Assembly: GCF_030409505.1 (NCBI RefSeq)
Contig: NZ_JAUFPZ010000002.1
Coordinates: forward strand, 1,240,001-1,304,000
Reading direction: 5' to 3'
Length of the DNA: 64,000 nt
From: Zunongwangia endophytica
GTDB taxonomy: Bacteria > Bacteroidota > Bacteroidia > Flavobacteriales > Flavobacteriaceae
The translations under genes were made by a program, and so were the position numbers. Below the pieces are notes generated by a model that was given only the letters and a program-made list of their open reading frames with translations, was not told the origin of the DNA and searched no databases. This document shows, in pieces, positions 55,096 through 64,000 of the stretch; the first letter of the stretch is position 1, and the number at the start of each line of letters is the position of its first letter.

Positions 55096-55683
55096 ATGAA
55101 CATAAAGCGTTTTCAACTTATGAAATCATTTACTGAATTTATACAATCAAAAGTTTTTATTACAGAGGAACTATTACGGGAAGTGCTTACTAAATTTCAG
55201 GAAAAAGAATATGCGCCCCATCAGGTGCTGCTTAAACGGGGACAGATTGCTAATCAGTATTATTTTATCATTTCGGGAGGATTACGTTTCTTTTCAGGAG
55301 AAAACGAAAATGAACATACAGCTTGGGCTTTTTTTGATGGGGAATTCATTACGGAAATTAGTAGTCTGGCACCTCGTAAACCTACACGTTTTACGATTGA
55401 ATCGATTGGTAAAACCCGGTTATTGGTTATCGCACGCACTGATATGGATGTGCTGTATGCGCGATTTCCTATATGGCAGGAGTTTGGACGTAAAATTTGG
55501 GAGGATATTTGTATTCAGCAAATTGAGCAAAATGTAAATTATCAGACCTTAACGGCGGAAGGCATTTATTTAAAACTAATGGAAAACAGGGAGTTTATTC
55601 AAAAAATGCCGGTAAAACAGTTGGCCAGTATTTTGGGGATTACTCCCAATGCATTGAGCAGGATTAGGAGGAATATAAAATAA
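55096..55683 (+). CDS. Crp/Fnr-family transcriptional regulator
   Basis: The 195-residue protein has a cyclic-nucleotide-binding-like N-terminal domain (about 20-130: HQVLLKRGQIANQYYFIISG) and a C-terminal HTH (about 150-195: QKMPVKQLASILGITPNALS). The conserved cNMP-binding Arg/Ser pair is not obvious, as in many Bacteroidetes members that bind no cAMP. Neighbours give no clear target. An internal ATG (Met9, 55120) is an alternative start. Confidence 0.85.
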   Translation: MNIKRFQLMKSFTEFIQSKVFITEELLREVLTKFQEKEYAPHQVLLKRGQIANQYYFIISGGLRFFSGENENEHTAWAFFDGEFITEISSLAPRKPTRFTIESIGKTRLLVIARTDMDVLYARFPIWQEFGRKIWEDICIQQIEQNVNYQTLTAEGIYLKLMENREFIQKMPVKQLASILGITPNALSRIRRNIK

Positions 55684-55862
55684 TGAAAATTTCATTTCTC
55701 CAGTATGCTAAAAAAGGATAAATAGTTAGCTCTCGAATTTACTCACTTATACATTACTTTTTGATCGAAAAAAAAAACATTAGCTAAACGAGAGTATACA
55801 TTTAGCTACAAAATTGCGTAATGTCAACTACTTTTTAGCATTTAATCATCGATAAGTTTGCA
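55684..55862. other. intergenic stretch without a recognisable feature
   Basis: About 180 bases between the Crp/Fnr-type gene and the SDR fragment. I see no gene and no confident regulatory motif. Confidence 0.5.
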
Positions 55863-56141
55863 ATGCTTAATCAATTCCAATTTATAATAATGAAAACAGT
55901 ATTTATAACAGGAGCTAACAAAGGAATCGGATTAGAAACGTCTAAACAGTTGGCTGAATTAGGTTATATGGTTAATGTAGGAAGTAGGAATAAAACGAAA
56001 GGACAGAAAGCATTAGAAAATTTTAAAAATAGAGGAATTACAAACGTAGGCCTTATTGAGATTGATGTAACAAATAGCCTTAAACGTTTGCTTAATTTAA
56101 TTTTGAAAATATATAGCTCTAGAAATAAATACATTGCGTAA
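55863..56141 (+). pseudogene. truncated short-chain dehydrogenase (SDR)
   Basis: ATG 55890 starts an SDR: MKTVFITGANKGIGLETSKQ has the classic TGxxxGxG motif and GLIEIDVT keeps the Asp after strand 4. The frame stops after about 80 residues (YSSRNKYIA) at 56141, whereas SDRs are about 240 residues with a YxxxK active site. The rest is absent. A terminator follows. ATG 55863 would add 9 unsupported residues. Confidence 0.75.
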
Positions 56142-56144
56142 GAA

Positions 56145-56172
56145 AAAAGACCGGAATTTCATCCAGTCTTTT
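56145..56172. terminator. intrinsic terminator
   Basis: AAAAGAC (56145-56151) pairs with GTCTTTT (56166-56172), with a T-rich tail (ttattatt). It lies immediately after the truncated SDR frame, so it probably belonged to the original gene. Confidence 0.6.
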
Positions 56173-56333
56173 ATTATTAAGTTTTTTAAAATGATTTAAA
56201 AATTTATTTTTTGGCATAAAAGAATTTTTATTACACTTATTTCTATAAATGGCTTATCTATAACTAAAATAATCTTTAGCACTCCAAGTGTCTATTCTTA
56301 AGTAAACTTTTTATTTTCAAATGAATTAAATGA
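56173..56333. other. intergenic stretch between the SDR remnant and ompW
   Basis: About 160 AT-rich bases with no gene or clear signal. Confidence 0.5.
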
Positions 56334-56981
56334 TTACAGCTTCACTCCAATACCAACTCCAAAAAGCCAAGGGTTGATGTCTACATCAGCATTAACGGTC
56401 GCATCTAATGCTGTAGTAGCATTTACCGTAACATCGGTTTGAAGAAATAATTTTTTGACATCTAGGTTAATAAACCACTTATCACTAATCATATAATCTA
56501 TACCTACTTGCCCTGCAAAACCAAAACTGTTGTCATAGTCTAAATCGTCTGCAACAGGACCTTCGTCCACGCTATAAAAAATAGTATAATTTAAACCTGC
56601 ACCTATATACGGTTTAAAATTACCTAATTCAGTAAGGTGATATTGAAAAGTTAGTGTTGGAGGTAAAAGCCAAACACTTCCTAGGTCAATATTTGCTACA
56701 GAAGTATTTATAGCTTCTACATCGTGTTTTGTGGTTCCAAGTATAAGCTCTAGTGACCAATTTTTAGTAAAATAATAAGTAATATCCAGTTCAGGAATAA
56801 CCGAAGTAGAGATATCGGCATCACCTCCTATAGCCTCTATAGATGCTTTTTCATCGGGTGAAATCACTACGCCTCTTAACCTAAACTGCCACGGATTATC
56901 CTGAAGGTTTTTACTCTCCTGAGCTTGAAACGAAAAACTTAGTAATAATGCGGCAATTGATGTGAATACAAATTTTCTCAT
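56334..56981 (-). CDS. OmpW-family outer-membrane protein
   Basis: The 215-residue protein has a signal peptide (about 1-20, ending FQAQ) and an OmpW-type eight-strand barrel. SWSLELILGTTKHDVEAI, LPPTLTFQYHLT, KPYIGAGLNYTIFYS and NPWLFGVGIGVKL are typical, and the last residues are aromatic/hydrophobic. It is an outer-membrane channel for small hydrophobic molecules. Stands alone. Confidence 0.85.
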   Translation of the reverse strand: MRKFVFTSIAALLLSFSFQAQESKNLQDNPWQFRLRGVVISPDEKASIEAIGGDADISTSVIPELDITYYFTKNWSLELILGTTKHDVEAINTSVANIDLGSVWLLPPTLTFQYHLTELGNFKPYIGAGLNYTIFYSVDEGPVADDLDYDNSFGFAGQVGIDYMISDKWFINLDVKKLFLQTDVTVNATTALDATVNADVDINPWLFGVGIGVKL

Positions 56982-57275
56982 AATTTTTAAATTTTATTGC
57001 TGTTCAAAAATATTTCGAAAATTGTCTTCAGAAGATGATAAAGGTCAGTTATAACTATAATTTTTACGCTTATCAGCCATCCATTAAATGGAAAATTATT
57101 AGCATGTCACGAGACTAACTTTGTTATTTGTAATTCGTTCAAATAGAATTTATATACTATTGGTGAAATTAAAATAGTAAAAGAAGATGTTATTTTTATA
57201 TCTTTCATTATTTGCAGCACTAAATTCCCTGTATTTATGGACTTGCAACAAAAAATTGCACTTTAAGTTGAGTGA
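56982..57275. other. intergenic region upstream of ompW and 3' of the IS3 wreck
   Basis: About 290 AT-rich bases without a gene. A weak inverted repeat pair TTTAAGTTGAGTG (57263-57275) and ACTCAACTTA (about 58298-58307) could be degenerate IS3 terminal repeats. Confidence 0.4.
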
Positions 57276-58265
57276 CTAAACTGCTAGCTTTTGATTATAC
57301 ATATCTAATTCAAATTCTTTAATGGTTTTGTTTCCTAAATAAGAATGTCTTCTTCTGGTATTGTACTAGGTCTCGATCCATTGAAAGATGGATAATTCCG
57401 CTTCAGATCTAAGGTTGTACCTGTTCCAGTAAACCCATTCTAATTTTAAGGATTTAAAGAATGATTCTGCTACGGCATTTTCCCGGCAGTTCCCTTTCCG
57501 GCTCATGGACTGTCGTATTAAGCCCTTATAGCTTTTGAGGATGCTGGTATGGCATATTGGACACCTCGGTCTGAATTGAATATGAGCGGTTGTTCTAGCA
57601 CTGTGTTCTTAGTACCCATCTCCTACGCTTTTACAATGTTACCTTCGGTAGTAAGGTAACCACTTAAAGTCCCCAATTACCTTTCTATTAAACAGATCGA
57701 TAATTACTGTTAGGTAGTACCAGCCTTGCCTGGTTTGGATGTAGATGATGTCGCTTACCCATATCTGGTTTGGTCTATCTACTTTAAAGCACTGGTTCAG
57801 TAAATTTGGTGCGATAGGGTAATTATGCTTACTGTTGGTAGTCGCTTTAAATTTTTGCTTACTCTTGGCATATAAATAATTTGCTTTCATGATCGTGCTA
57901 TCCGTGGCCTGGACACATTAAGTCCCATAGCTTGTAGCTCTGAGTTTATCCTTGGGAGCGCCATAATTATGATAACTCTGCTCAAATAGGTAGGTGATCA
58001 GGGTAGAAAGTTTCTGTTTTTCGTTCCAGAGCTTACTCGGCCCCGACTTCAACCGATGATAATAGCTGCTTTTACTTACTTCTAATACTTTGCACATTAT
58101 CTCGACTGTAAATCTTATAAGGTGTTGTTTTATGAACCGGTACTTATCCTGTCACTCTTGGAGCAGATGCCAATCGCCTTTTTTAAGATATCCCGTTCCA
58201 ATTCAGCATCTTTTAGCTGCTTTTTGTTTCAATTCTAAGGTGTAATGTTTTGGTTTTCGTTTCAT
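57276..58265 (-). pseudogene. IS3-family (IS150-type) transposase, heavily frameshifted
   Basis: The minus strand keeps pieces of both IS3 genes in changing frames. The orfA start (MKRKPKHYTLELKQKAAKRC) lies at 58265. The orfB HTH and core pieces read VSKSSYYHRLKSGPS, RPNQIWVSDIIYI (DDE core) and ENAVAESFFKSLKLEW, then LGNKTIKEFELDMYNQKLAV ending in TAG at 57276-57278. Multiple stops and frame breaks, and part of orfA seems deleted. The longest open part is 57639-57890. Confidence 0.82.
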
Positions 58266-58423
58266 CTCTGTATGGATAATAACCAACAACTTTTAACTCA
58301 ACTTACCGTCCAAGCTAATGTAGTAAGTTCAACAAGGAATATCGAGAAGAAAAGGACCGCTCCTTCGCATAAATGGAGCTTCACGATTCAGCAATTTTAT
58401 ATTAAATTTGGAGACAGAAACTA

Positions 58424-58782
58424 TTGGACATAAACGCTAATTCCACTGGTACTCCTCAGTGGAATTGGAACATCAGACGGAGTTTAATTTACAGACCCGA
58501 TGATTCTAATATCTTAAAAGGAATTTGCCAGATTTCCTCGGGTGGACATATGGCTATTTTAGTGGATATGCGCATCTTATTTGCACTGATCTTAAATCTT
58601 TTTATTGCTATTATCTTTTGCTATAATTATCCTACCGGAAATTACAAGCGAGTGAAGTCGATAAGCGACTAACCGACAAAATAAAAAAGGTTTTTAAAAT
58701 TTCAGAGATTAAGCTCCTTGATCATTTGATTATAAACAGTGAAGGAATCTATCTGAGTTTTGCCGATGAAGGAACACTTTAA
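58424..58782 (+). pseudogene. radC-like JAB/MPN-domain pseudogene
   Basis: Frame 58424-58672 reads a RadC C-terminal region: ILKGICQISSGGHMAILVDM and CYNYPTGNYK, aligning with RadC's HNHPSGN but with both His replaced by Tyr. A frameshift near 58645 then continues EVDKRLTDKIKKVFKISEIK and LLDHLIINSEGIYLSFADEG to TAA (58780-58782), matching the family end. The N-terminal half is absent. Confidence 0.7.
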
Positions 58783-58970
58783 ATTTATAATAACAATTTT
58801 AAACGGGCTTCTTTAGTCCCTTTTTCATTAGCAGTTTTTAATTTACTAAAAAAAAATTAACTTGTGCTATAGTCATAAAAACTATAAGTAATAACTTACC
58901 CTGATCATTTGCTAAAATTCAAAAAAACTAATTAGTATAAATTTGGTTTTGCAAAGTATTACTAATCAAT

Positions 58971-61900
58971 ATGAAAGAATCGAATTTAGATATAGCCTTT
59001 TTGAGTAGAAATCTTATATATATTACTTTTTTTCTATTATTCCCTTTGGTTGGTTTGGGCCAAGTAGGAAAACTATTTTCTACAGATGCAGAACTTTCCA
59101 ACAGCTTAATAAATCAAATTTATCAGGATGACAAAGGTTATATCTGGATCGCTACCGAAGATGGTTTGGCCAGATATGATGGCGCAAAATTTTCAATTTT
59201 CAAACAAAAGCGAAAAGATTCTACTTCAATTTTAAATAATTATGTGAAGTCTATATTTCAAGATAGTCACGATGTTCTATATTTCGGATTTTTTAACGGT
59301 TTACAATATTTTGATCACGCTACAGAAAAATTCCATAAAATCCCACTCTTAATAGAAGACAGTTCTGCTTATCCAGCTCACGTTACTACTATGCTTGAAA
59401 GAAAAAACGGAGAAATTTTGATAGGTACATCTGGCCAGGGCATTTTAAAATTAACTCAAGAGAATAACAAACCAGTAGCACGAAAATTACCAGAAATGGT
59501 CCGCACTTCGTTTGTTGAAAAAATTTTTGAAGATAGAAATGAAAATCTATGGGTTCTTAGCCAAGATAAAGGACTATTTAAAATAAGTAAAAAGGATAAA
59601 ATCAATGAGTATTTTTATAAAAATGATTATGAAACTCATATTTCCAGTATTGCCCAAGATCAGAGTGGTAATTTATATGTGGGAAGCTTAAGTGCCGGCT
59701 TGTTTAGATATAGCCGTGAAAAAGATAATTTTAGCTTGATAGAAGACTCTGAAAACCTACCGGTAAAAACACTCTTAGTAAATAAAGCTAATGAAATTTT
59801 AGTAGGCACAGACGGGAGAGGTCTAAAGATTTATGACCCTATAAAGCAAGAAATGAGTGTTAACGATTTTAGTATTGCTAATTTCGATTTTAAGAAAACT
59901 AAAGTACACTCTATAATGCAGGACAGAGCAAATAATATCTGGCTCGGCATTTATCAAAAAGGAGTTTTACTAATCCCAGACAAAACCAATAATTTTAAGT
60001 ACATAGGCTACCAATCTGTGAAAAATAATATAATAGGTAATAACAGTGTAGTATCTATATTTAAAGACAACCAAGATATTTTGTGGGTAGGTACTGATGG
60101 CGATGGGTTATATGGTATCACTAGAGAAAAAAAACAAAATTTTCATCTTGGGCACCATGGCATACAGAAATCGGCCAGTATTATGAGTATTTTTCAGGAT
60201 TCAGAGAATCAATTATGGATTGGTACATATCTTAACGGTCTGGCAAAAATAAATAAGAAAGACAAGAACTTACAATATATTGAGCCTTTTAAAGACGAAC
60301 AGAATAATACTGTAGAACGTATCTATAGTATTACTGAAGACACAAAAAAGAATCTCTGGATTGGAACTTTGGGATACGGACTCTATTCTTACAATATTGA
60401 AACAGAAACAGCCGTACGTCACAATATAATTGAGGGAAATAACGAAAAGGATCGTTTACACAATAAGTGGATAAATTGTTTACTCCTATCCAAATCAAAT
60501 AAACTTTACATAGGTACCTATGACGGTCTTTCCGTGTTGGATTTAGAAAAAAATAGCTTTTTTGATAAAGATGGAAAAAATCATATTTTATCTAATAAGA
60601 TTGTTTACAGCCTTTATGAAGATGATACTAATAATTTATGGATTGGAACCTCGGAAGGTCTATTTTACAAACCAAATAATGATAGTATTCTCCCAAATTA
60701 TACTATCAAGCAAGGGCTGCCAAGTAATGTTATAAGCGCAATAGAGCAAGACAGCCAAAATAATCTATGGATAAGTACTAATAATGGTATTTCGAAATTT
60801 GAACCTGCAGCTAAAGAGTTTACAAATTATTACTTCCGTGATGGGCTTCAGGGAAACGAATTCAATAAAAACGCTTCATATTCTGAAGCCAATGGCCATT
60901 TATATTTTGGAAGCAACAACGGTGTCACTTTTTTTGATCCCTCTGAAATAACTTCAAAAGGGAGTAACTTAGATTTAAGAATTACAGGATTTTATATTCA
61001 AGATGAACCGGTAAAAAAGGGAATGAAATCTGGTTCTCATTCTATTATAGAAAAAGCTATTATTGATGCTGATACTATTGAACTTGCCCATAACGATAAC
61101 GATTTCAGCATTGAATTCTCATCGTTTGCATTCAAAAATCAGCAATGGATTACATATTCTTATTCTCTTAATTCAGAAAACTGGATTAAATTAAGGCCAG
61201 GTATAAATGCTGTTACCTTTAATAATCTTGAACCTGGAATTTATAATTTTAAAGTAAGGGGCAAAGAGTACGGAGAATATTCTAACGAGCAGAGACTTAA
61301 CATAATTATTTATCCGCCATGGTATTTTTCCAATTGGGCAAAATTGGCTTATTTATTATTACTAATCGTAATTTCCTATGTGATTGTGCAGGAAGTTCTT
61401 CGACGTCGAAAAATAAAAAATGAACTACAAGAGCACTTGAGAGCAGAACAAATAAACGAGTCTAAACTTCAATTCCTAACTAATATTTCCCACGATATTA
61501 AGACGCCAATATCACTGATTATAAATCCCTTAAAAAAACTTATAAAAACCGATCCTGAAGAAGACAGACAGCAACTCTATAGAGTGATGGAACGAAATTC
61601 TGAAAGAATCTTGCATCTTTTAAACCAATTAATTAATGCTCGGAAAATTGACCAGGGAAAAATTGAATTAAAGTTTCAAAAGATTGAAATAATAAGTTTT
61701 GTAAAGTCTATCACCATACTTTTTGAAGACCAATTAAAAAGTAAAGGAATTAAATTCGAAATTAATCATCCAAATTCAGCAATAGAAGCCTTTATCGATC
61801 CAAATCATTTTGATAAGATAATTCAAAATTTAATTTCCAACGCCATAAAATTTATTTCAAAAAATGGAACTATTGAAGTGAAAATAGGCACTCAGGAAAA

Positions 61901-63032
61901 TAAAAACCAATTTTATATTATCGTTAAAGATAATGGAGTGGGAATTAAAGAAAGTGAACTACACAATATTTTTAACCGTTTTTACCAAATCTCTAATGAT
62001 GTAAGTCGGCAATTTGAAGGTACTGGTATTGGCTTACACTTAACCAAGTCTATAGCCGAACTGCACCACGGCACTGTTAAGGCGGAGAACAATAGGAATC
62101 AGCAGGGTTGTACGTTTATCGTTAGTGCACCTTTGGGGAAAAGCCACTTAAAGGAAAGTGAGATTACTGGAGAAAATTATGCTACTACCTTTACTAGCAA
62201 TGAATATCGCATTATAGATACTATTGATGATCAAGAGGACATAACAAATACTTCTGAAAAAAATAAACCCACCGTCCTAATCGTGGATGATGATAGTGAA
62301 ATAAGAAATTATATCGCTATTGAATTAAAAAGCCATTACAACATCATAAAGAAAGAAAACGGAAAATTAGCTGTTCCTGAAGTGATTTCACAGGCTCCCG
62401 ATTTAATAATTAGTGACGTCGTAATGCCTGAAATGGACGGCATACTATTTACCAGAAAAATCAAGAAAAATATTCATACAAACCATATTCCTATTATCCT
62501 TTTAACCGGTAAAACCGATAAAGAAACTAACCTTGAAGGCTTAGAAATTGGAGCTGATGCTTATATCAACAAACCTTTTAATATAGAAATTTTAAAAAAG
62601 ACTGTAAAAAACCTTATTAAAAACAGGAATATTTTAAAGAACACTTATTCTGGAAATCAACTGAATGAAGAAAAAATTAAACATATAGATTTAAAATCTG
62701 GTGATGAAAGTTTGGTTGAAAAATTTATGGATGTTGTAAATGCTAACATTAGTAATTCAGAATTAAACGTAGAAATGGTTGCTTCAGAATTAGGTATAAG
62801 CAGAGTTCATCTTTATCGGAAATTAAAACAGCTCACCAACCAATCTGCCGGAGAATTAATTACCAATATAAGGTTGAAAGAAGCTGCTAATTTACTGATT
62901 TCCAAAAATATTAATATAGCTGAAATAGCGTATGCCGTAGGTTTTTCCAGCACATCAAAATTTTCTACTAAGTTTAAAGACTTGTATGGAATGTCCCCCA
63001 CAAGCTACCGAAAAGAGCATAATAATATTTAA
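58971..63032 (+). CDS. hybrid two-component system (sensor kinase, receiver, AraC regulator)
   Basis: The 1353-residue protein has an N-terminal signal/membrane segment (about 14-30), then two-component-regulator propeller repeats (about 35-690, with recurring DxxGxxWIGT-type motifs). A Y_Y_Y domain (about 720-790) and a membrane helix (about 797-820) follow. The histidine kinase has His841 in LTNISHDIKTP and ATPase motifs DNGVGI and GTGIGLHL. A receiver domain has Asp1149 in ISDVVMPEMDG, and an AraC HTH closes the protein (GISRVHLYRKLKQLTNQSAG; AYAVGFSSTSKFSTKFKDLY). Such HTCS proteins sense polysaccharide breakdown products and activate utilisation loci. It is near a GH8 gene. Confidence 0.93.
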   Translation: MKESNLDIAFLSRNLIYITFFLLFPLVGLGQVGKLFSTDAELSNSLINQIYQDDKGYIWIATEDGLARYDGAKFSIFKQKRKDSTSILNNYVKSIFQDSHDVLYFGFFNGLQYFDHATEKFHKIPLLIEDSSAYPAHVTTMLERKNGEILIGTSGQGILKLTQENNKPVARKLPEMVRTSFVEKIFEDRNENLWVLSQDKGLFKISKKDKINEYFYKNDYETHISSIAQDQSGNLYVGSLSAGLFRYSREKDNFSLIEDSENLPVKTLLVNKANEILVGTDGRGLKIYDPIKQEMSVNDFSIANFDFKKTKVHSIMQDRANNIWLGIYQKGVLLIPDKTNNFKYIGYQSVKNNIIGNNSVVSIFKDNQDILWVGTDGDGLYGITREKKQNFHLGHHGIQKSASIMSIFQDSENQLWIGTYLNGLAKINKKDKNLQYIEPFKDEQNNTVERIYSITEDTKKNLWIGTLGYGLYSYNIETETAVRHNIIEGNNEKDRLHNKWINCLLLSKSNKLYIGTYDGLSVLDLEKNSFFDKDGKNHILSNKIVYSLYEDDTNNLWIGTSEGLFYKPNNDSILPNYTIKQGLPSNVISAIEQDSQNNLWISTNNGISKFEPAAKEFTNYYFRDGLQGNEFNKNASYSEANGHLYFGSNNGVTFFDPSEITSKGSNLDLRITGFYIQDEPVKKGMKSGSHSIIEKAIIDADTIELAHNDNDFSIEFSSFAFKNQQWITYSYSLNSENWIKLRPGINAVTFNNLEPGIYNFKVRGKEYGEYSNEQRLNIIIYPPWYFSNWAKLAYLLLLIVISYVIVQEVLRRRKIKNELQEHLRAEQINESKLQFLTNISHDIKTPISLIINPLKKLIKTDPEEDRQQLYRVMERNSERILHLLNQLINARKIDQGKIELKFQKIEIISFVKSITILFEDQLKSKGIKFEINHPNSAIEAFIDPNHFDKIIQNLISNAIKFISKNGTIEVKIGTQENKNQFYIIVKDNGVGIKESELHNIFNRFYQISNDVSRQFEGTGIGLHLTKSIAELHHGTVKAENNRNQQGCTFIVSAPLGKSHLKESEITGENYATTFTSNEYRIIDTIDDQEDITNTSEKNKPTVLIVDDDSEIRNYIAIELKSHYNIIKKENGKLAVPEVISQAPDLIISDVVMPEMDGILFTRKIKKNIHTNHIPIILLTGKTDKETNLEGLEIGADAYINKPFNIEILKKTVKNLIKNRNILKNTYSGNQLNEEKIKHIDLKSGDESLVEKFMDVVNANISNSELNVEMVASELGISRVHLYRKLKQLTNQSAGELITNIRLKEAANLLISKNINIAEIAYAVGFSSTSKFSTKFKDLYGMSPTSYRKEHNNI

Positions 63033-63464
63033 TTTAATGAATCTCTAAATAAATTGATCACTGCTTAAAGTATTAATATTAGTAAATATCCGTATAGTTT
63101 CTCCTGAAACAATTTCTCGTGTACCATTAAAGTATTTTTTTAGATTTAAACTTCAGACTATAACAAATACCTTTTTAATAATAGTATACGTTCCCGGTAT
63201 TAGATTCCATTAATGCAGAAGTATTCATATACTACACTTTTATTGAGCTTCTATGCAAACTCTATTACGGCTACATTATTTAATATTATCGAATCTCTTT
63301 TTTTTCTAAAAATCAACATATTATTCTTCAAATTTGGAACTTGATTGTTGAGCTAACCAAATCTTAAATAAAGGTAAAACTGTAAACTGTCAAAATCGAA
63401 GTATCGTGCTATTAAAAATGCTATAGAGCATATTTTACATTCCTGATAGTTTATCAATTAGATT
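63033..63464. other. intergenic region between the HTCS gene and GH8 gene
   Basis: About 430 AT-rich bases without a gene or confident hairpin. It separates a plus-strand regulator from the convergent GH8 gene. Confidence 0.5.
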
Positions 63465-64000
63465 TTAGTTTACTTGCGGAGTAATAATCCGATATTTACC
63501 ACCTAATTGCATGAGGCTAAATAGGTGAAGCAGCCCATCAAAATAAGGGTCAAAATAGCCATCTTCATAAGGTTCTAGTTTTGCATCCCAGATTTCGTCT
63601 AAAAATTTCCACCCCTTAGGATGGGTAGTCATTAGGGAAGTTGTAGCAGCAGTAGAAACAAGACCAAGCGAATGTCTTAACTTCTGAAAGTCTCCCGCTG
63701 GAAGTATCCAATCTGGAGTAGAGCCATCTATATTATATTGATCTACGTAATTTTCTATACCCTCACAGTACAAAAAGTTTTGGAATCGGTGCGCATATTG
63801 TTGCTGCCATTCCCTGTCTTTAGCAAACCAACTATAATCCATAGCGATATTAAAAGGAACCCGCCAGGAATCGTACCTAAATGCGTCCCCCATTTTTCCA
63901 CGACTATGAGGTGCCCCACTAAATTCGGCGTAATCTGGATTTAAACCTGTTTCGGGGTGTGTAGTACGGTGTAGAAAAGCCCTTGCGGTATCGGCAGTTG
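63465..64000 (-). CDS. GH8 glycoside hydrolase, C-terminal part (5' end outside window)
   Basis: The frame runs from the right edge to the TAA stop at 63465. It contains MGDAFRYDSWRVPFNIAMDY, PDWILPAGDF and KFLDEIWDAKLEPYEDGYFD, and ends KYRIITPQVN. These are motifs of family 8 enzymes, reducing-end xylose-releasing exo-oligoxylanases being a common Bacteroidetes type. Its 5' part (residues before about TADTARAFLHRTTHPE) lies beyond the window. It converges with the HTCS gene, so a xylan-type polysaccharide locus probably continues to the right. Confidence 0.85.
   Translation of the reverse strand, partial: TADTARAFLHRTTHPETGLNPDYAEFSGAPHSRGKMGDAFRYDSWRVPFNIAMDYSWFAKDREWQQQYAHRFQNFLYCEGIENYVDQYNIDGSTPDWILPAGDFQKLRHSLGLVSTAATTSLMTTHPKGWKFLDEIWDAKLEPYEDGYFDPYFDGLLHLFSLMQLGGKYRIITPQVN

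Noticed and set aside
1..64000. tRNA, rRNA or CRISPR arrays
   Set aside because: No cloverleaf-like sequence, rRNA segment or regularly spaced direct repeats were found on reading the whole window.

Overview
The window reads as chromosomal DNA of a Flavobacteriaceae-type Bacteroidetes. The evidence is the low GC, two SusC/SusD pairs, RagA-type plug domains, TAnnTTTG-like promoter boxes, CTnDOT-type Tra proteins, an RteC protein, a hybrid two-component system and a GH8 enzyme. No rRNA, tRNA or CRISPR array was seen. Much of the window is accessory DNA: an integrative conjugative element (ICE), a defence cluster, broken insertion sequences and gene remnants.

Left end to 8.7 kb: a secreted alpha/beta hydrolase, then a minus-strand operon of an alkaline-phosphatase-family enzyme, SusC and SusD. 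A divergent TetR-type regulator faces the operon across a palindromic operator. This looks like an uptake-and-cleavage system for a phosphorylated or nucleotide-like nutrient. 9.0 to 28 kb: ICE-type genes. traE, F, G, I, J, K, M and N run on the minus strand. Replication and HTH proteins follow, with a hairpin-rich putative origin, umuDC with a divergent SRAP protein, rteC, and a large alpha-oxoamine synthase/GNAT fusion divergent from a PAS-like/AraC regulator. The relaxase, coupling protein and TraA-D are not in the window, so the element continues elsewhere or is incomplete.

27 to 35.4 kb: a MauE-like membrane protein and a small secreted DUF6520-like peptide converge, through a shared terminator, on a SusC-SusD-M16 peptidase operon. 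This is a candidate peptide handling system. 35.4 to 36.2 kb has no intact gene. It holds a coding remnant and a 256-base block with many nested and competing inverted repeats, probably a structured RNA or DNA element. 36.3 to 43.4 kb is a DNA phosphorothioation cluster: dndC, dndD, dndE, a RelA/SpoT-domain protein and a DGQHR (DndB-like) protein, packed with overlaps or near-zero gaps, plus an XRE regulator. The alarmone-synthetase-like gene inside a Dnd operon is the most interesting item in the window.

43.4 to 50.8 kb is a scrap zone. It has three unknown genes (one flanked by a cassette-like hairpin repeat), a broken IS91-type transposase with its broken tyrosine recombinase partner, an IS110 transposase tail, a DUF932 protein, and two decayed plus-strand traN-like genes. 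50.9 to 58.8 kb: two NmrA-type oxidoreductases, an epoxide-hydrolase-like enzyme, a TetR regulator with three identical operators next to a TolC stump, a Crp/Fnr regulator, a truncated SDR, OmpW, an IS3 wreck and a radC pseudogene. The right end has a hybrid two-component regulator and the 3' part of a GH8 glycoside hydrolase gene, probably the edge of a xylan-type polysaccharide locus.
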